From positions 1 to 64,000 of the forward strand of contig NZ_WBWA01000009.1 of NCBI RefSeq assembly GCF_008932295.1: a stretch of 64,000 bases of DNA. Direction: 5' to 3'. Below the pieces are notes generated by a model. It did not search any database. It had not been told where the DNA came from and worked only from the letters and a program-made list of their open reading frames with translations. Made by a program: the position numbers and the translations under genes. Source of the DNA: Brucella tritici (GTDB lineage Bacteria; Pseudomonadota; Alphaproteobacteria; Rhizobiales; Rhizobiaceae). Positions 17,335 to 25,604 of the stretch are shown in pieces. Each line of letters starts with the position of its first letter. Position 1 is the first letter of the stretch.

Positions 17335-17714
17335 TAAAAACAAGCAGCTAGAGCATTTCCGACGATGCAAGCGAAACAGGAAATGCCTAAGACCTCGCGA
17401 TCCGAAGCGAGACTTCATTCTGTTTTAGCATCAAGCAATTCTGCATTTGCACAAAGGGCTGCGTTTCATAGCGCAGCCCTTTCGTTTTGCATAAATTTAT
17501 CTTCATTTCGCAGTCTGACTACGTCATTCGATGGCTTGACTCCGACAGGCACTAACCGATTATAAATTGGTAGTGGAAGTGCGGGGAACAATAAGAGCGA
17601 AAAGCTCAACCACCATATCGGGAGGTTATCTTACCTTGCCGTGTTGTCTCCTCGCGCCTGAACACTTGGATATGTGGCTCTGCTGTCGCAGGCCATGCAG
17701 TCAGGAATGAAAGA
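17288..17714. other. intergenic region with repeats and terminator
   Basis: This region of 427 bases holds a full repeat copy at its left end, a related half element with GAGCATTTCC and GGAAATGC arms at about 17351-17390, and a strong hairpin at 17453-17482. About 230 bases of likely promoter sequence for the dipeptidase operon follow. No gene was found. Confidence 0.6.
17453..17482 (+). terminator. intrinsic terminator of the outer-membrane protein gene
   Basis: An eleven-base-pair perfect stem AAAGGGCTGCG / CGCAGCCCTTT with an eight-base loop and a T-rich tail, about 165 bases after the stop. Confidence 0.85.
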
Positions 17715-18773
17715 ATGCAGCGCGTTTTTGACGGACATAACGATGTCCTTCTGCGGCTTTGGGAAAATGCCCGTAAGGGCCAGGACCCGATCAAGGAATT
17801 TATCGACGGAACGGATATCGGCCATATCGACCTGCCCCGTTCGCGCAAAGGCGGTCTCGCCGGTGGCGTATGCGCCATCTACATACCTTCGGGCGAGCAT
17901 ATCGAACTGGGCAAGCCCGATGCCAACGGCCACTACGAAACACCGCTTTCATCGCCGCTGGAACGCAGTCCCTCCCTCGACATCGCTCTCGAAATGGCTG
18001 CCATTGCGCTGAGGCTGGAAGCTACGGGCGGCTGGAAGCTCTGCCGTAACGGTCGTGAACTCGACGAAACGCTGAACAGCGACACATTCGCCGCCGTGCT
18101 CCACATGGAAGGCTGCGAAGCCATCGATGCCGATCTGGTAGCGCTTGAAGTCTTTTATGCTGCCGGTTTGCGTTCGCTCGGACCGGTCTGGAGCCGAAAT
18201 AACGTTTTCGCCCATGGTGTCCCTTTCGCCTATCCGATGAGCCCCGATACAGGCCCCGGCCTGACCGATGCAGGCAAACGTCTGGTCAAGGCGTGCAACA
18301 CCAAGGGCATTCTGATCGACCTGGCGCATATCACGGAAAAGGGTTTCTGGGATGTGGCCGAACTCAGCGATCAGCCGCTGGTCGCCAGCCATTCCAATGC
18401 GCACGCCCTGACCCCTGTCGCCCGCAACCTGACCGACCGTCAGCTTGATGCGATCCGCGAAAGCAAGGGCCTTGCCGGGCTGAACTACGCCACAACGATG
18501 CTGCGCGCCGACGGCAAGGAAGACGCCAACACGCCGCTTACCGATGTGGTTCGCCATGTGGATTACATGGTTGAACGCATGGGCATCGACTGCGTGGCGC
18601 TGGGATCGGATTATGACGGCGCTACAATTCCAGCCGAAATCGGCGATGCAGCCGGCACGCAAAACCTTGTCGATGCACTGCGAAAAGCAGGCTATGGTGA
18701 AAAAGAGCTGGAAAAACTTTGCCGGGACAATTGGGTAAGGGTTTTGAAACAGGCCTGGCACGAAGCAGACTGA
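17715..18773 (+). CDS. membrane dipeptidase-type peptidase (M19)
   Basis: A 352-residue zinc dipeptidase of family M19 (renal dipeptidase-like), which cleaves dipeptides including those with D-residues. The metal ligands are all present: His8 and Asp10 in DGHND, Glu132 in HMEGCEAID, His205 in DLAHI and His226 in ASHSN. The substrate-site Asp299 is in LGSDYDG. No signal peptide is visible, so it is probably cytosolic. It is the first gene before a complete Dpp-type peptide transporter, which implies that it hydrolyses the imported dipeptides. Confidence 0.93.
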   Translation: MQRVFDGHNDVLLRLWENARKGQDPIKEFIDGTDIGHIDLPRSRKGGLAGGVCAIYIPSGEHIELGKPDANGHYETPLSSPLERSPSLDIALEMAAIALRLEATGGWKLCRNGRELDETLNSDTFAAVLHMEGCEAIDADLVALEVFYAAGLRSLGPVWSRNNVFAHGVPFAYPMSPDTGPGLTDAGKRLVKACNTKGILIDLAHITEKGFWDVAELSDQPLVASHSNAHALTPVARNLTDRQLDAIRESKGLAGLNYATTMLRADGKEDANTPLTDVVRHVDYMVERMGIDCVALGSDYDGATIPAEIGDAAGTQNLVDALRKAGYGEKELEKLCRDNWVRVLKQAWHEAD

Positions 18774-18781
18774 TCTGGAGG

Positions 18782-18824
18782 GCATCCCGAAAAGTGTTAA
18801 ACGGTTTTCGGAACAAGATGCGCG
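18782..18824. repeat. Bru-RS-like palindromic repeat, copy 5
   Basis: This copy has core CATCCCGAAAAGTGTTAAAC and ends in AAGATGCGC. It sits between the dipeptidase and the binding-protein gene inside what is otherwise an operon. A hairpin here might alter the relative expression of the two genes. Confidence 0.7.
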
Positions 18825-18874
18825 AAAAAACAAAGACAAATCCCAAACAAGATCACAGGAAGGGAACTCTCAAC

Positions 18875-20506
18875 ATGATGCATTTCGGACGTTTTCGTAT
18901 TCTGGCTGCCGGTGCAGCGCTTGCCGCCGTGCTGGCCGCAAATCCGGCTTGGTCGGCCACGCCAGCCGACACGCTGGTTCAGGCATGGGCCATCGATGAC
19001 ACGATCACGCTGGACCCGGCAGAATCCTTCGAACTGAGCCCGGCCGAATTCATCGGCAACGCCTATGACATGCTCGTTCGCCTCGACATCAACGACACGT
19101 CGAAAGTCGTGCCGGGCGTTGCAGAAAGCTGGACCGTTTCCGACGACGGCCTCACCTATACGTTCAAGCTGAAGAAGGACATCAAGTTCGCTTCCGGCAA
19201 CCCGGTAACCTCTGCCGACGTGGCCTATTCCTTCGAGCGCGCTGTGCGTCTCGACAAGAGCCCGGCCTTCATCCTGACCCAGTTCGGCCTGACCAAGGAT
19301 AATGTCAACGAAAAGGCAAAGGCCGTAGATGACGAGACCTTCGTTTTCACCGTCGACAAGCCATATGCACCAAGCTTCGTGCTGAACTGCCTGACCGCAA
19401 CCGTCGCTGCTGTCGTCGACAAGAAGCTTCTCGAAGAACATGCCGAGAAGGTTGCGCCGACCGACGACTACAAATACGACACCGACTATGCCAATGCATG
19501 GCTGAAGACCAAGTCGGCGGGTTCGGGACCGTTCACGATCCGCGAATGGCGCGCCAATGAAGTCGTCATTCTGGAACGCAATGACAATTTCTATGGCGAA
19601 AAGGCCAAGCTCAAGCGCGTCTTCTATCGTCACGTCAAGGAAAGCGCGACGCAGCGCCTGATGCTTGAATCCGGCGACGTCGATGTGGCACGCAATCTGG
19701 AGCCGGGCGACTATGAAGCCGTTCTGAAGAACGACAAGCTGACGACCGCCAGCGCCGCCAAGGGCACGGTCTATTACATCAGCCTCAACCAGAAGAACGC
19801 AAATCTGGCCAAGCCGGAAGTTCGCGAAGCGTTCAAATATCTGGTCGATTATGATGCAATCGGCTCGACCCTCATCAAGGGCATTGGTGAAATCCGCCAG
19901 ACCTATCAGGCCAAGGGCGTCCTTGGTGCTCTCGATGCTGCGCCGTACAAGCTCGACGTAGCCAAGGCGAAGGAACTTCTCGCCAAGGCGGGTCTGAAGG
20001 ATGGTCTCTCGGTCACGTTCGACGTCCGTAACGGCCAGCCGGTTACCGGCATTGCCGAATCCTTCCAGCAGACTGCTGCTCAGGCTGGCGTGAAGATCGA
20101 AATCATCCCCGGCGACGGCAAGCAGACGCTGACCAAGTATCGTGCCCGTAACCACGATATGTATATCGGCCAGTGGGGCATGGACTATTGGGATCCGAAT
20201 TCCAACGCCGAAGCTTTCACCAGCAACCCGGATAATAGCGACGACGCATCGACCAAGACGCTTGCATGGCGCAACGCCTGGGACATCCCGGAACTGACCA
20301 AGCAGACGCAGGCAGCTCTTCTGGAACGCGACAACGACAAGCGTGCCGAACAGTACAAGAAGCTTCAGCAGGAAGCTCTCGACCAGAGCCCGTTCGTCAT
20401 GCTGTTCCAGCAGGTTGAAGTTGCCGGCATTGGCGGCAACGTGAAGGGCTACAAGCTCGGCCCGACATTCGACTCCAACTTCCTGGCGAACGTCAGCAAG
20501 GAATAG
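18875..20506 (+). CDS. peptide ABC transporter, periplasmic substrate-binding protein (family 5)
   Basis: A 543-residue SBP_bac_5 protein. The signal peptide (RFRILAAGAALAAVLAANP, cleavage after AWSA) leads to the typical start LVQAWAIDDTITLDPAESFE. Family landmarks include VPGVAESWTVSDDGLTYTFK, VTSADVAYSFERAV, GSGPFTIREW and the peptide-cleft region near NAEAFTSNPDNSDD. It should capture dipeptides or oligopeptides and deliver them to the permease encoded next. The start at 18875 has AGGAAGGGA upstream; the frame is open further but crosses the end of the dipeptidase gene. It is the first of five transporter genes. Confidence 0.93.
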   Translation: MMHFGRFRILAAGAALAAVLAANPAWSATPADTLVQAWAIDDTITLDPAESFELSPAEFIGNAYDMLVRLDINDTSKVVPGVAESWTVSDDGLTYTFKLKKDIKFASGNPVTSADVAYSFERAVRLDKSPAFILTQFGLTKDNVNEKAKAVDDETFVFTVDKPYAPSFVLNCLTATVAAVVDKKLLEEHAEKVAPTDDYKYDTDYANAWLKTKSAGSGPFTIREWRANEVVILERNDNFYGEKAKLKRVFYRHVKESATQRLMLESGDVDVARNLEPGDYEAVLKNDKLTTASAAKGTVYYISLNQKNANLAKPEVREAFKYLVDYDAIGSTLIKGIGEIRQTYQAKGVLGALDAAPYKLDVAKAKELLAKAGLKDGLSVTFDVRNGQPVTGIAESFQQTAAQAGVKIEIIPGDGKQTLTKYRARNHDMYIGQWGMDYWDPNSNAEAFTSNPDNSDDASTKTLAWRNAWDIPELTKQTQAALLERDNDKRAEQYKKLQQEALDQSPFVMLFQQVEVAGIGGNVKGYKLGPTFDSNFLANVSKE

Positions 20507-20566
20507 TCGGTCGCGCCTTGGCGCATGAAAATTTTTCATGCGCTGAATCGGCTTAAAAACAAGAAG

Positions 20567-20686
20567 ATGGAGCGGTTTTCTGAATCAAAAAGGAAAGCCG
20601 CTCCAGAGCGTTTCCAGCGAACCTTTTTCGTGTCCGGAAATGCGTCACAACAGGAAATGGAACGGCTCATCAAAACCGTTCTAGGG
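20567..20686. repeat. repeat cluster between binding protein and permease genes
   Basis: Two successive imperfect palindromes of the same general type (GAGCGGTTTTC / GAAAGCCGCTC, then GAGCGTTTCC with GGAAATG arms and a closing CCGTTCTAGGGC). They lie in the 194-base gap between the binding-protein and first permease genes. Confidence 0.6.
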
Positions 20687-20700
20687 CTTTTCAAGCAAAG

Positions 20701-21831
20701 ATGACTGGGACTTCAGATCACCCCTGTTCTGAAATGTTCTCATTGTCGGAAGCGGTCAAAACATTGAGTAACACTGTAACCACAAAAAAGGTAAGGCGAG
20801 CGCCCCGGCGTTCAACGGTCCTTGCCGCGTCGTTAGCCAGCTTTCTGGTTATCGTCATCACGACCTATCTGGGCCTTCTGGCTGTCACATTCTTTATTGG
20901 CCGTGTGGTGCCGATCGACCCCGTGCTTGCCATCGTCGGCGACCGCGCTCCCGCGCATGTCGTGGCGCGCGTGCGGGAAGAAATGGGCTTCAACCTGCCC
21001 TATTACCAGCAGTTCTATCTTTACGTTAAGGGCGTGCTGCAAGGCGATTTCGGCACTTCTGTGCTCACGACCAATCCGGTCATGACCGATATTCGCCGCG
21101 TCTTCCCGGCGACGATGGAACTTGCCACCGTAGGCACCATCATCGGCGCCCTCTTCGGCATTCCGCTCGGCGTTCTCGCTGCTGTCAAGCGCGGCAGCCT
21201 TGTCGACCAGATTGTGCGCGTGATCGGCCTCGTCGGCTATTCGGTGCCGATCTTCTGGCTCGGCATGCTGGCACTTCTGATTTTCTATGCGCGGCTCGGC
21301 TGGACTTCCGGTCCCGGACGTATCGACATCACATTCGAATATACTTTCACGCCGATCACCGGTTTCTACCTGATCGACGCGATTCTCCAGCGCGACTGGC
21401 CTGCCCTCAAGGATATTATCTCCCATCTTATCCTGCCGTCGGCTTTGCTCGGCTACTTCTCCCTGGCCTATATCAGCCGCATGACCCGTTCCTTCATGCT
21501 CAATGAGCTGGAACAGGAATATATCGTTGCTGCTCGCGCCAAGGGCATTTCGGAAACCCGAATCATCTGGGGTCACGCGCTGCGCAATGCCGCTGTCCCG
21601 CTCGTTACCGTGATTGCGCTTTCCTATGCCGGACTTCTGGAAGGTTCGGTCCTGACCGAGACCATCTTCTCCTGGCCCGGTCTCGGACTCTACATCACCA
21701 ATTCACTCCAAAACGCTGATATGAATGCCGTTCTCGGTGGCACAATCGTCATCGGGTCGGTCTTTATCGCGCTCAACCTCGTGTCCGATCTTCTCTATCG
21801 GGTTCTCGATCCAAGGACGCGCGTACGATGA
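20701..21831 (+). CDS. peptide ABC transporter permease, DppB type
   Basis: A permease of up to 376 residues with about six transmembrane helices and the BPD_transp_1 domain. The N-terminal conserved region (FFIGRVVPIDPVLAIVG...MGFNLPYYQQFYLYVKG) and the EAA-type loop (EYIVAARAKGISETRIIWGHALRNA), which contacts the ATPases, are clear. It forms the inner-membrane channel with the next gene product. The start is uncertain: 20701 has a weak ribosome site and an alternative ATG lies at 20734; residues before the first helix are unusually long. Confidence 0.9.
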   Translation: MTGTSDHPCSEMFSLSEAVKTLSNTVTTKKVRRAPRRSTVLAASLASFLVIVITTYLGLLAVTFFIGRVVPIDPVLAIVGDRAPAHVVARVREEMGFNLPYYQQFYLYVKGVLQGDFGTSVLTTNPVMTDIRRVFPATMELATVGTIIGALFGIPLGVLAAVKRGSLVDQIVRVIGLVGYSVPIFWLGMLALLIFYARLGWTSGPGRIDITFEYTFTPITGFYLIDAILQRDWPALKDIISHLILPSALLGYFSLAYISRMTRSFMLNELEQEYIVAARAKGISETRIIWGHALRNAAVPLVTVIALSYAGLLEGSVLTETIFSWPGLGLYITNSLQNADMNAVLGGTIVIGSVFIALNLVSDLLYRVLDPRTRVR

Positions 21832-22760
21832 GCCAAATGACAGATACTTCCAACCTCTCATGGCGCGAATGGCTGCTTACCGAGCGGCCACAGTCGCGTA
21901 CGCAAGCCCGCCTCGGCCGCGCCTATATGGTCTGGCGGCGTTTCACTGCCAACAAGCTCGCCGTCCTTGGCTTGCTAATCATCATCGGGCTGCTCGTCGT
22001 TGCAGCGCTGGCCGATGTGCTGGCGCCGCATTCGCCCGTTGTTGGCGATCTCGCCAATGCACGTCTTCTGCCGCCGGGAACACCCGGCTATCTGCTCGGC
22101 ACCGATGATCAGGGCCGCGATATTCTTTCGCGTCTGATCTATGGCTCCCGCCTCACCCTCTATGTCGTGCTTCTGGTCGCCATCATCGCCGCGCCTATCG
22201 GCCTTCTGGTCGGCACTGTGGCCGGCTATGCCGGTGGCTGGGTCGATGCCGTGCTGATGCGCATCACCGACATCTTCCTTGCCTTCCCGAAGCTCATTCT
22301 GGCGCTGGCCTTCGTTGCGGCTCTCGGACCCGGCATCGAAAATGCCATCATCGCCATCGCGATCACCTCATGGCCGCCCTATGCGCGTATTGCGCGTGCA
22401 GAAACGCTGACCGTGCGCAACTCGGATTATATCTCCGCCGTTCGCCTGATGGGCGCTTCACCGATCCGCATCGTCGTGCGTCATATCATGCCGCTCTGCA
22501 CATCTTCGCTGATCGTGCGTGTGACGCTCGACATGGCAGGTATCATCCTTACCGCCGCCGGTCTTGGCTTCCTCGGCCTCGGCGCACAACCGCCACTGCC
22601 TGAATGGGGTGCGATGATCGCTTCCGGTCGCCGCTTCATTCTCGACCAGTGGTGGGTTGCCGCCATGCCGGGTATCGCGATCCTGATCGTCAGCCTTGGC
22701 TTCAATCTGCTGGGCGATGGCCTGCGCGATGCGCTCGATCCGCGGGGTAACAACCAATGA
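21828..22760 (+). CDS. peptide ABC transporter permease, DppC type
   Basis: A 310-residue permease. A cytosolic N-terminus and first helix are followed by the OppC_N-type periplasmic region (PPGTPGYLLGTDDQGRDILS) and the BPD_transp_1 domain, with the EAA-type loop SDYISAVRLMGASPIRIVVRHIMP. Its start overlaps the upstream stop by four bases (ATGA), which indicates translational coupling. It pairs with the DppB-type permease. Confidence 0.92.
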   Translation: MSQMTDTSNLSWREWLLTERPQSRTQARLGRAYMVWRRFTANKLAVLGLLIIIGLLVVAALADVLAPHSPVVGDLANARLLPPGTPGYLLGTDDQGRDILSRLIYGSRLTLYVVLLVAIIAAPIGLLVGTVAGYAGGWVDAVLMRITDIFLAFPKLILALAFVAALGPGIENAIIAIAITSWPPYARIARAETLTVRNSDYISAVRLMGASPIRIVVRHIMPLCTSSLIVRVTLDMAGIILTAAGLGFLGLGAQPPLPEWGAMIASGRRFILDQWWVAAMPGIAILIVSLGFNLLGDGLRDALDPRGNNQ

Positions 22761-23590
22761 AGCCTCTTCTGACTGTTGAAGACCTGCGCGTCACCTTCCC
22801 GACGCGCACAGGCGCAATCGAGGCGGTGCGCGGTGTCAGCTTCGAGCTTGGCCGCGAGCGTCTCGGTATTGTTGGCGAATCCGGCTCTGGCAAATCGCAG
22901 ACCGGTCGCGCCATCATGGGCCTTACCCCGCTCCATGCGCAGATCACCGCCAGGAAACTTGAGTTCGATGGCATCGATCTTCTTAATGTGTCGGCTCGTG
23001 AGCGCCGCGCCCTGCGCGGTGGCCGCATCGCCATGGTGTTGCAGGACCCGAAATATTCGCTCAATCCTGTCATGACCATAGGCAAGCAGATTGCCGAAAC
23101 GCTGAAGGCTCACGGCAAGTTCAGCGGCGATGAGATTCGCAAGCGTTCCATCGCCATGCTCGAAGCCGTGCAGATCCGTGATGCCGAACGTGTGATGAAG
23201 CTCTATCCGCACGAAGTTTCGGGCGGTATGGGCCAGCGCGTCATGATCGCCATGATGCTGGTGGCCGAGCCGGAAATGCTGATCGCCGACGAACCGACTT
23301 CGGCCCTCGACGTGACGGTTCAGCTCGAAGTGCTCGGCATTCTGGACAAGCTGGTTGCCGAGCGCGGCATGGGACTGATCTTTGTCAGCCACGACCTGCG
23401 CCTCGTTTCTTCCTTCTGCGACCGCGTCATCGTGATGTATGCGGGCAAGATCGTAGAGGAAATTGCGGCGAAGGACCTCGCCAATGCGAAACATCCCTAT
23501 ACGCAAGGATTGCTGAACTGCATGCCGAAAATCGGAGCCGATCGCCATCCCCTGCCCACCTTGCAGCGCGAGGAGGCTTGGAAGCTATGA
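22757..23590 (+). CDS. peptide ABC transporter ATPase, DppD type
   Basis: A 277-residue ATPase. It has Walker A GESGSGKSQ, the Q-loop in VLQDPKYSLNP, signature VSGGMGQR, Walker B MLIADEPTSALD and the switch His in FVSHDLR. The C-terminal oligopeptide extension typical of DppD is short and ends HPLPTLQREEAWKL, without the complete cysteine cluster found in some DppD proteins. The start overlaps the preceding stop by four bases. Confidence 0.92.
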   Translation: MKPLLTVEDLRVTFPTRTGAIEAVRGVSFELGRERLGIVGESGSGKSQTGRAIMGLTPLHAQITARKLEFDGIDLLNVSARERRALRGGRIAMVLQDPKYSLNPVMTIGKQIAETLKAHGKFSGDEIRKRSIAMLEAVQIRDAERVMKLYPHEVSGGMGQRVMIAMMLVAEPEMLIADEPTSALDVTVQLEVLGILDKLVAERGMGLIFVSHDLRLVSSFCDRVIVMYAGKIVEEIAAKDLANAKHPYTQGLLNCMPKIGADRHPLPTLQREEAWKL

Positions 23591-24351
23591 CCGAGAAAGC
23601 TATGAGCACGGCATCTGCACTGAGCGTCGACAATATCGACGTCTATTTCGACCATTTCCATGCGCTGAAATCGGTCAGCATCGACGTAGCACGCGGTGAA
23701 TCCTACGGCCTCGTGGGCGAATCCGGTTCCGGCAAGTCGACCCTGCTGCGCGCTGTTGCAGGACTGGCACCCGTCGAAGATGGCGAAATCCGTATAGATG
23801 GGCAATTGCTGAAAACACCGCGCGACAAGGCATTCTATCGCAATGTCCAGATGGTGTTTCAGGACCCTTACGGCTCGCTGCATCCCCGGCAGACCGTGGA
23901 TCGGCTGTTGCTGGAGCCGCTTGCCATCCATGGCGTCGGCGACACGGAACAGCGCATCGTGAAGGCGCTCGATGAAGTCGGCCTTGGTTCCGGCTTCCGC
24001 TTTCGCTATCCGCACCAGCTTTCAGGCGGCCAGCGCCAGCGTATAGCCATTGCCCGCGCCCTGATCGTTGAGCCCAGCATATTGCTGCTTGACGAACCGA
24101 CCTCAGCGCTCGACGCATCGGTTCAGGCGGAAGTGTTGAACCTGCTCGAACAGGTTCGGCGCGACCGCAACCTGACCTTCGTCATGGTCAGTCACGATCT
24201 TGGCGTTGTAACCCATATGTGCGACCGGCTTGCCGTCATGCGCAATGGGGAGGTCTTGGAACAGTTGCAGGCAGACGATCTTGTCAGCGGCAATATCCAT
24301 GCCGACTATACGAAGAACCTGATGCGGGCCAGCGAAGGCTTCCGCAGGTAA
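23587..24351 (+). CDS. peptide ABC transporter ATPase, DppF type
   Basis: A 254-residue second ATPase of the transporter. It has Walker A GESGSGKST, VFQDPYGSLHPRQTV, signature LSGGQRQRIAIARAL, Walker B ILLLDEPTSALD and FVMVSHDLGVV. The block YGSLHPRQTV is characteristic of DppF/OppF-type subunits. Its ATG overlaps the previous stop in ATGA; a TTG nine bases upstream is in frame but less likely. It ends the operon, followed by a repeat and a terminator. Confidence 0.92.
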   Translation: MTEKAMSTASALSVDNIDVYFDHFHALKSVSIDVARGESYGLVGESGSGKSTLLRAVAGLAPVEDGEIRIDGQLLKTPRDKAFYRNVQMVFQDPYGSLHPRQTVDRLLLEPLAIHGVGDTEQRIVKALDEVGLGSGFRFRYPHQLSGGQRQRIAIARALIVEPSILLLDEPTSALDASVQAEVLNLLEQVRRDRNLTFVMVSHDLGVVTHMCDRLAVMRNGEVLEQLQADDLVSGNIHADYTKNLMRASEGFRR

Positions 24352-24358
24352 TGCAAAA

Positions 24359-24403
24359 GCTTGTCTCCCAGAAGTGGTAACCAGTTTTGGGATAAAGACA
24401 TGC
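24359..24403. repeat. Bru-RS-like palindromic repeat, copy 6
   Basis: A diverged copy with core CCCAGAAGTGGTAACCAG and the conserved end GATAAAGACATGC. It lies directly before the operon terminator. Confidence 0.65.
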
Positions 24404-24406
24404 AAA

Positions 24407-24433
24407 AAAAGGGGACCTTCCGGTCCCCTTTTT
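24407..24433. terminator. bidirectional terminator (peptide operon / siderophore-interacting protein)
   Basis: The stem AAAAGGGGACC / GGTCCCCTTTT lies between two convergent genes and can end transcription from both sides. Confidence 0.9.
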
Positions 24434-24440
24434 CATTGCA

Positions 24441-25541
24441 TCAATCGTCGGATGCCTTGCGCGGTGTGTCGCCATCCTGCCCGCGCCGCCAATAGGCGAC
24501 AATAAGCTGGCGATCCTTCGCAACATTACGTTCCTTGCGCATATAGGTGCGGATCGACCGGAATGCGTTGAACTCGCAACCGGCCCAGACGTAAATGTCT
24601 TCCTCGTCTTCCGGTAGTTCGACCGCACGCACCGCATCCTGCAGCAATGTCGTCGTTCCAGCTTCCGCGCCATCGCGGTTCAGCCACTGCAGATCGACAT
24701 CAGCTCGCGAGACAAGTTCCTGCTGTTCTGAAGTACTGCCGATCTCGACGCGCACAACCGCCTTGGTGCCTTCCGGCAACCGTTCCAGAATGCGCCCGAT
24801 GGCGGGCAGCGCGGTTTCATCGCCCGCCAGCAGATACCACTTCGCATCGCCTGCATCACCGCCGCCCGGACCGGTCATCCCGACAATATCGCCCGGCTTG
24901 GCGCTGACAGCCCAACCCGAACCCGGCGCATCGCAATCATCGCCATGAACGACCATATCAATATCCACCCATCCGGCTGCGGGATCGATGTTGCGGATCG
25001 TATAGACACGCGTGGCAAGCTTGGCGTCGCCATCCGGCCAGACCGGACGGCCATCTTCGCCGGTTGTGGGCCATTGCGGCTTGGCAAGACCTTCCGGTGG
25101 AAACAGCAGGCGTATATGAAGACCCAACTGCGAGAAGCGGAACAGGTTTTCGCCTTTCAGACGAATACGACGCATATGCGGCGTCACATTCGACACTGCG
25201 ACGACCTGCATCTCGCGGAAATAGGGCAGCGGCAGTCCAGCGGCCCCATCACCTTCCCAGATAATCTTCGGCTTGGCGCTGCCCTTGTCGAGAAATTCCA
25301 GCACATGTTCGGCGATGGAATATTTCATATAGGCAAGACCGGTTTCGTCCCCGCTCGTGACGTCGACGCTAACCGTTTCATCATCCCATTGCACATCAGC
25401 CTTACCGAAGCTCAACACCAGCTTGGCCGTGCTGCCCTGCCGATGCACGTCGGCATGCTCCACAAAATGATCGAGAAGCTGATTGACCACATGACCGGCA
25501 TTTGTGAGTGCAAAGCGGGTATTGGCGTTGAGTTCGGACAT
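24441..25541 (-). CDS. siderophore-interacting protein with N-terminal DUF2218 domain
   Basis: A 366-residue protein. Residues 1 to about 95 form a DUF2218 domain. The rest is a siderophore-interacting flavoprotein of the ViuB/SIP type: an FAD-binding beta-barrel with PHMRRIRLKGENL and RVYTIRN, the loop GMTGPGGG and the C-terminal NAD(P)H-binding region with YLLAGDETALPAIGRIL and VWAGCEFNAFRSIR. These enzymes reduce ferric siderophores in the cytoplasm to release iron. The start at 25541 follows AAAGGAGGACGG. It is transcribed alone. The first domain is related to the single-domain protein at 13466-13750. Confidence 0.9.
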   Translation of the reverse strand: MSELNANTRFALTNAGHVVNQLLDHFVEHADVHRQGSTAKLVLSFGKADVQWDDETVSVDVTSGDETGLAYMKYSIAEHVLEFLDKGSAKPKIIWEGDGAAGLPLPYFREMQVVAVSNVTPHMRRIRLKGENLFRFSQLGLHIRLLFPPEGLAKPQWPTTGEDGRPVWPDGDAKLATRVYTIRNIDPAAGWVDIDMVVHGDDCDAPGSGWAVSAKPGDIVGMTGPGGGDAGDAKWYLLAGDETALPAIGRILERLPEGTKAVVRVEIGSTSEQQELVSRADVDLQWLNRDGAEAGTTTLLQDAVRAVELPEDEEDIYVWAGCEFNAFRSIRTYMRKERNVAKDRQLIVAYWRRGQDGDTPRKASDD

Positions 25542-25604
25542 GCCCCGTCCTCCTTTGGGAAACAATTTTCCCAGCCTTACCCGAATATAACATGACTGTT
25601 CAAG

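Noticed and set aside
18797-20539. A 580-codon open frame opposite the peptide-binding-protein gene
   Set aside because: It is fully antisense to a gene with clear family motifs. It has no recognisable domain and arises from biased third codon positions in GC-rich DNA.
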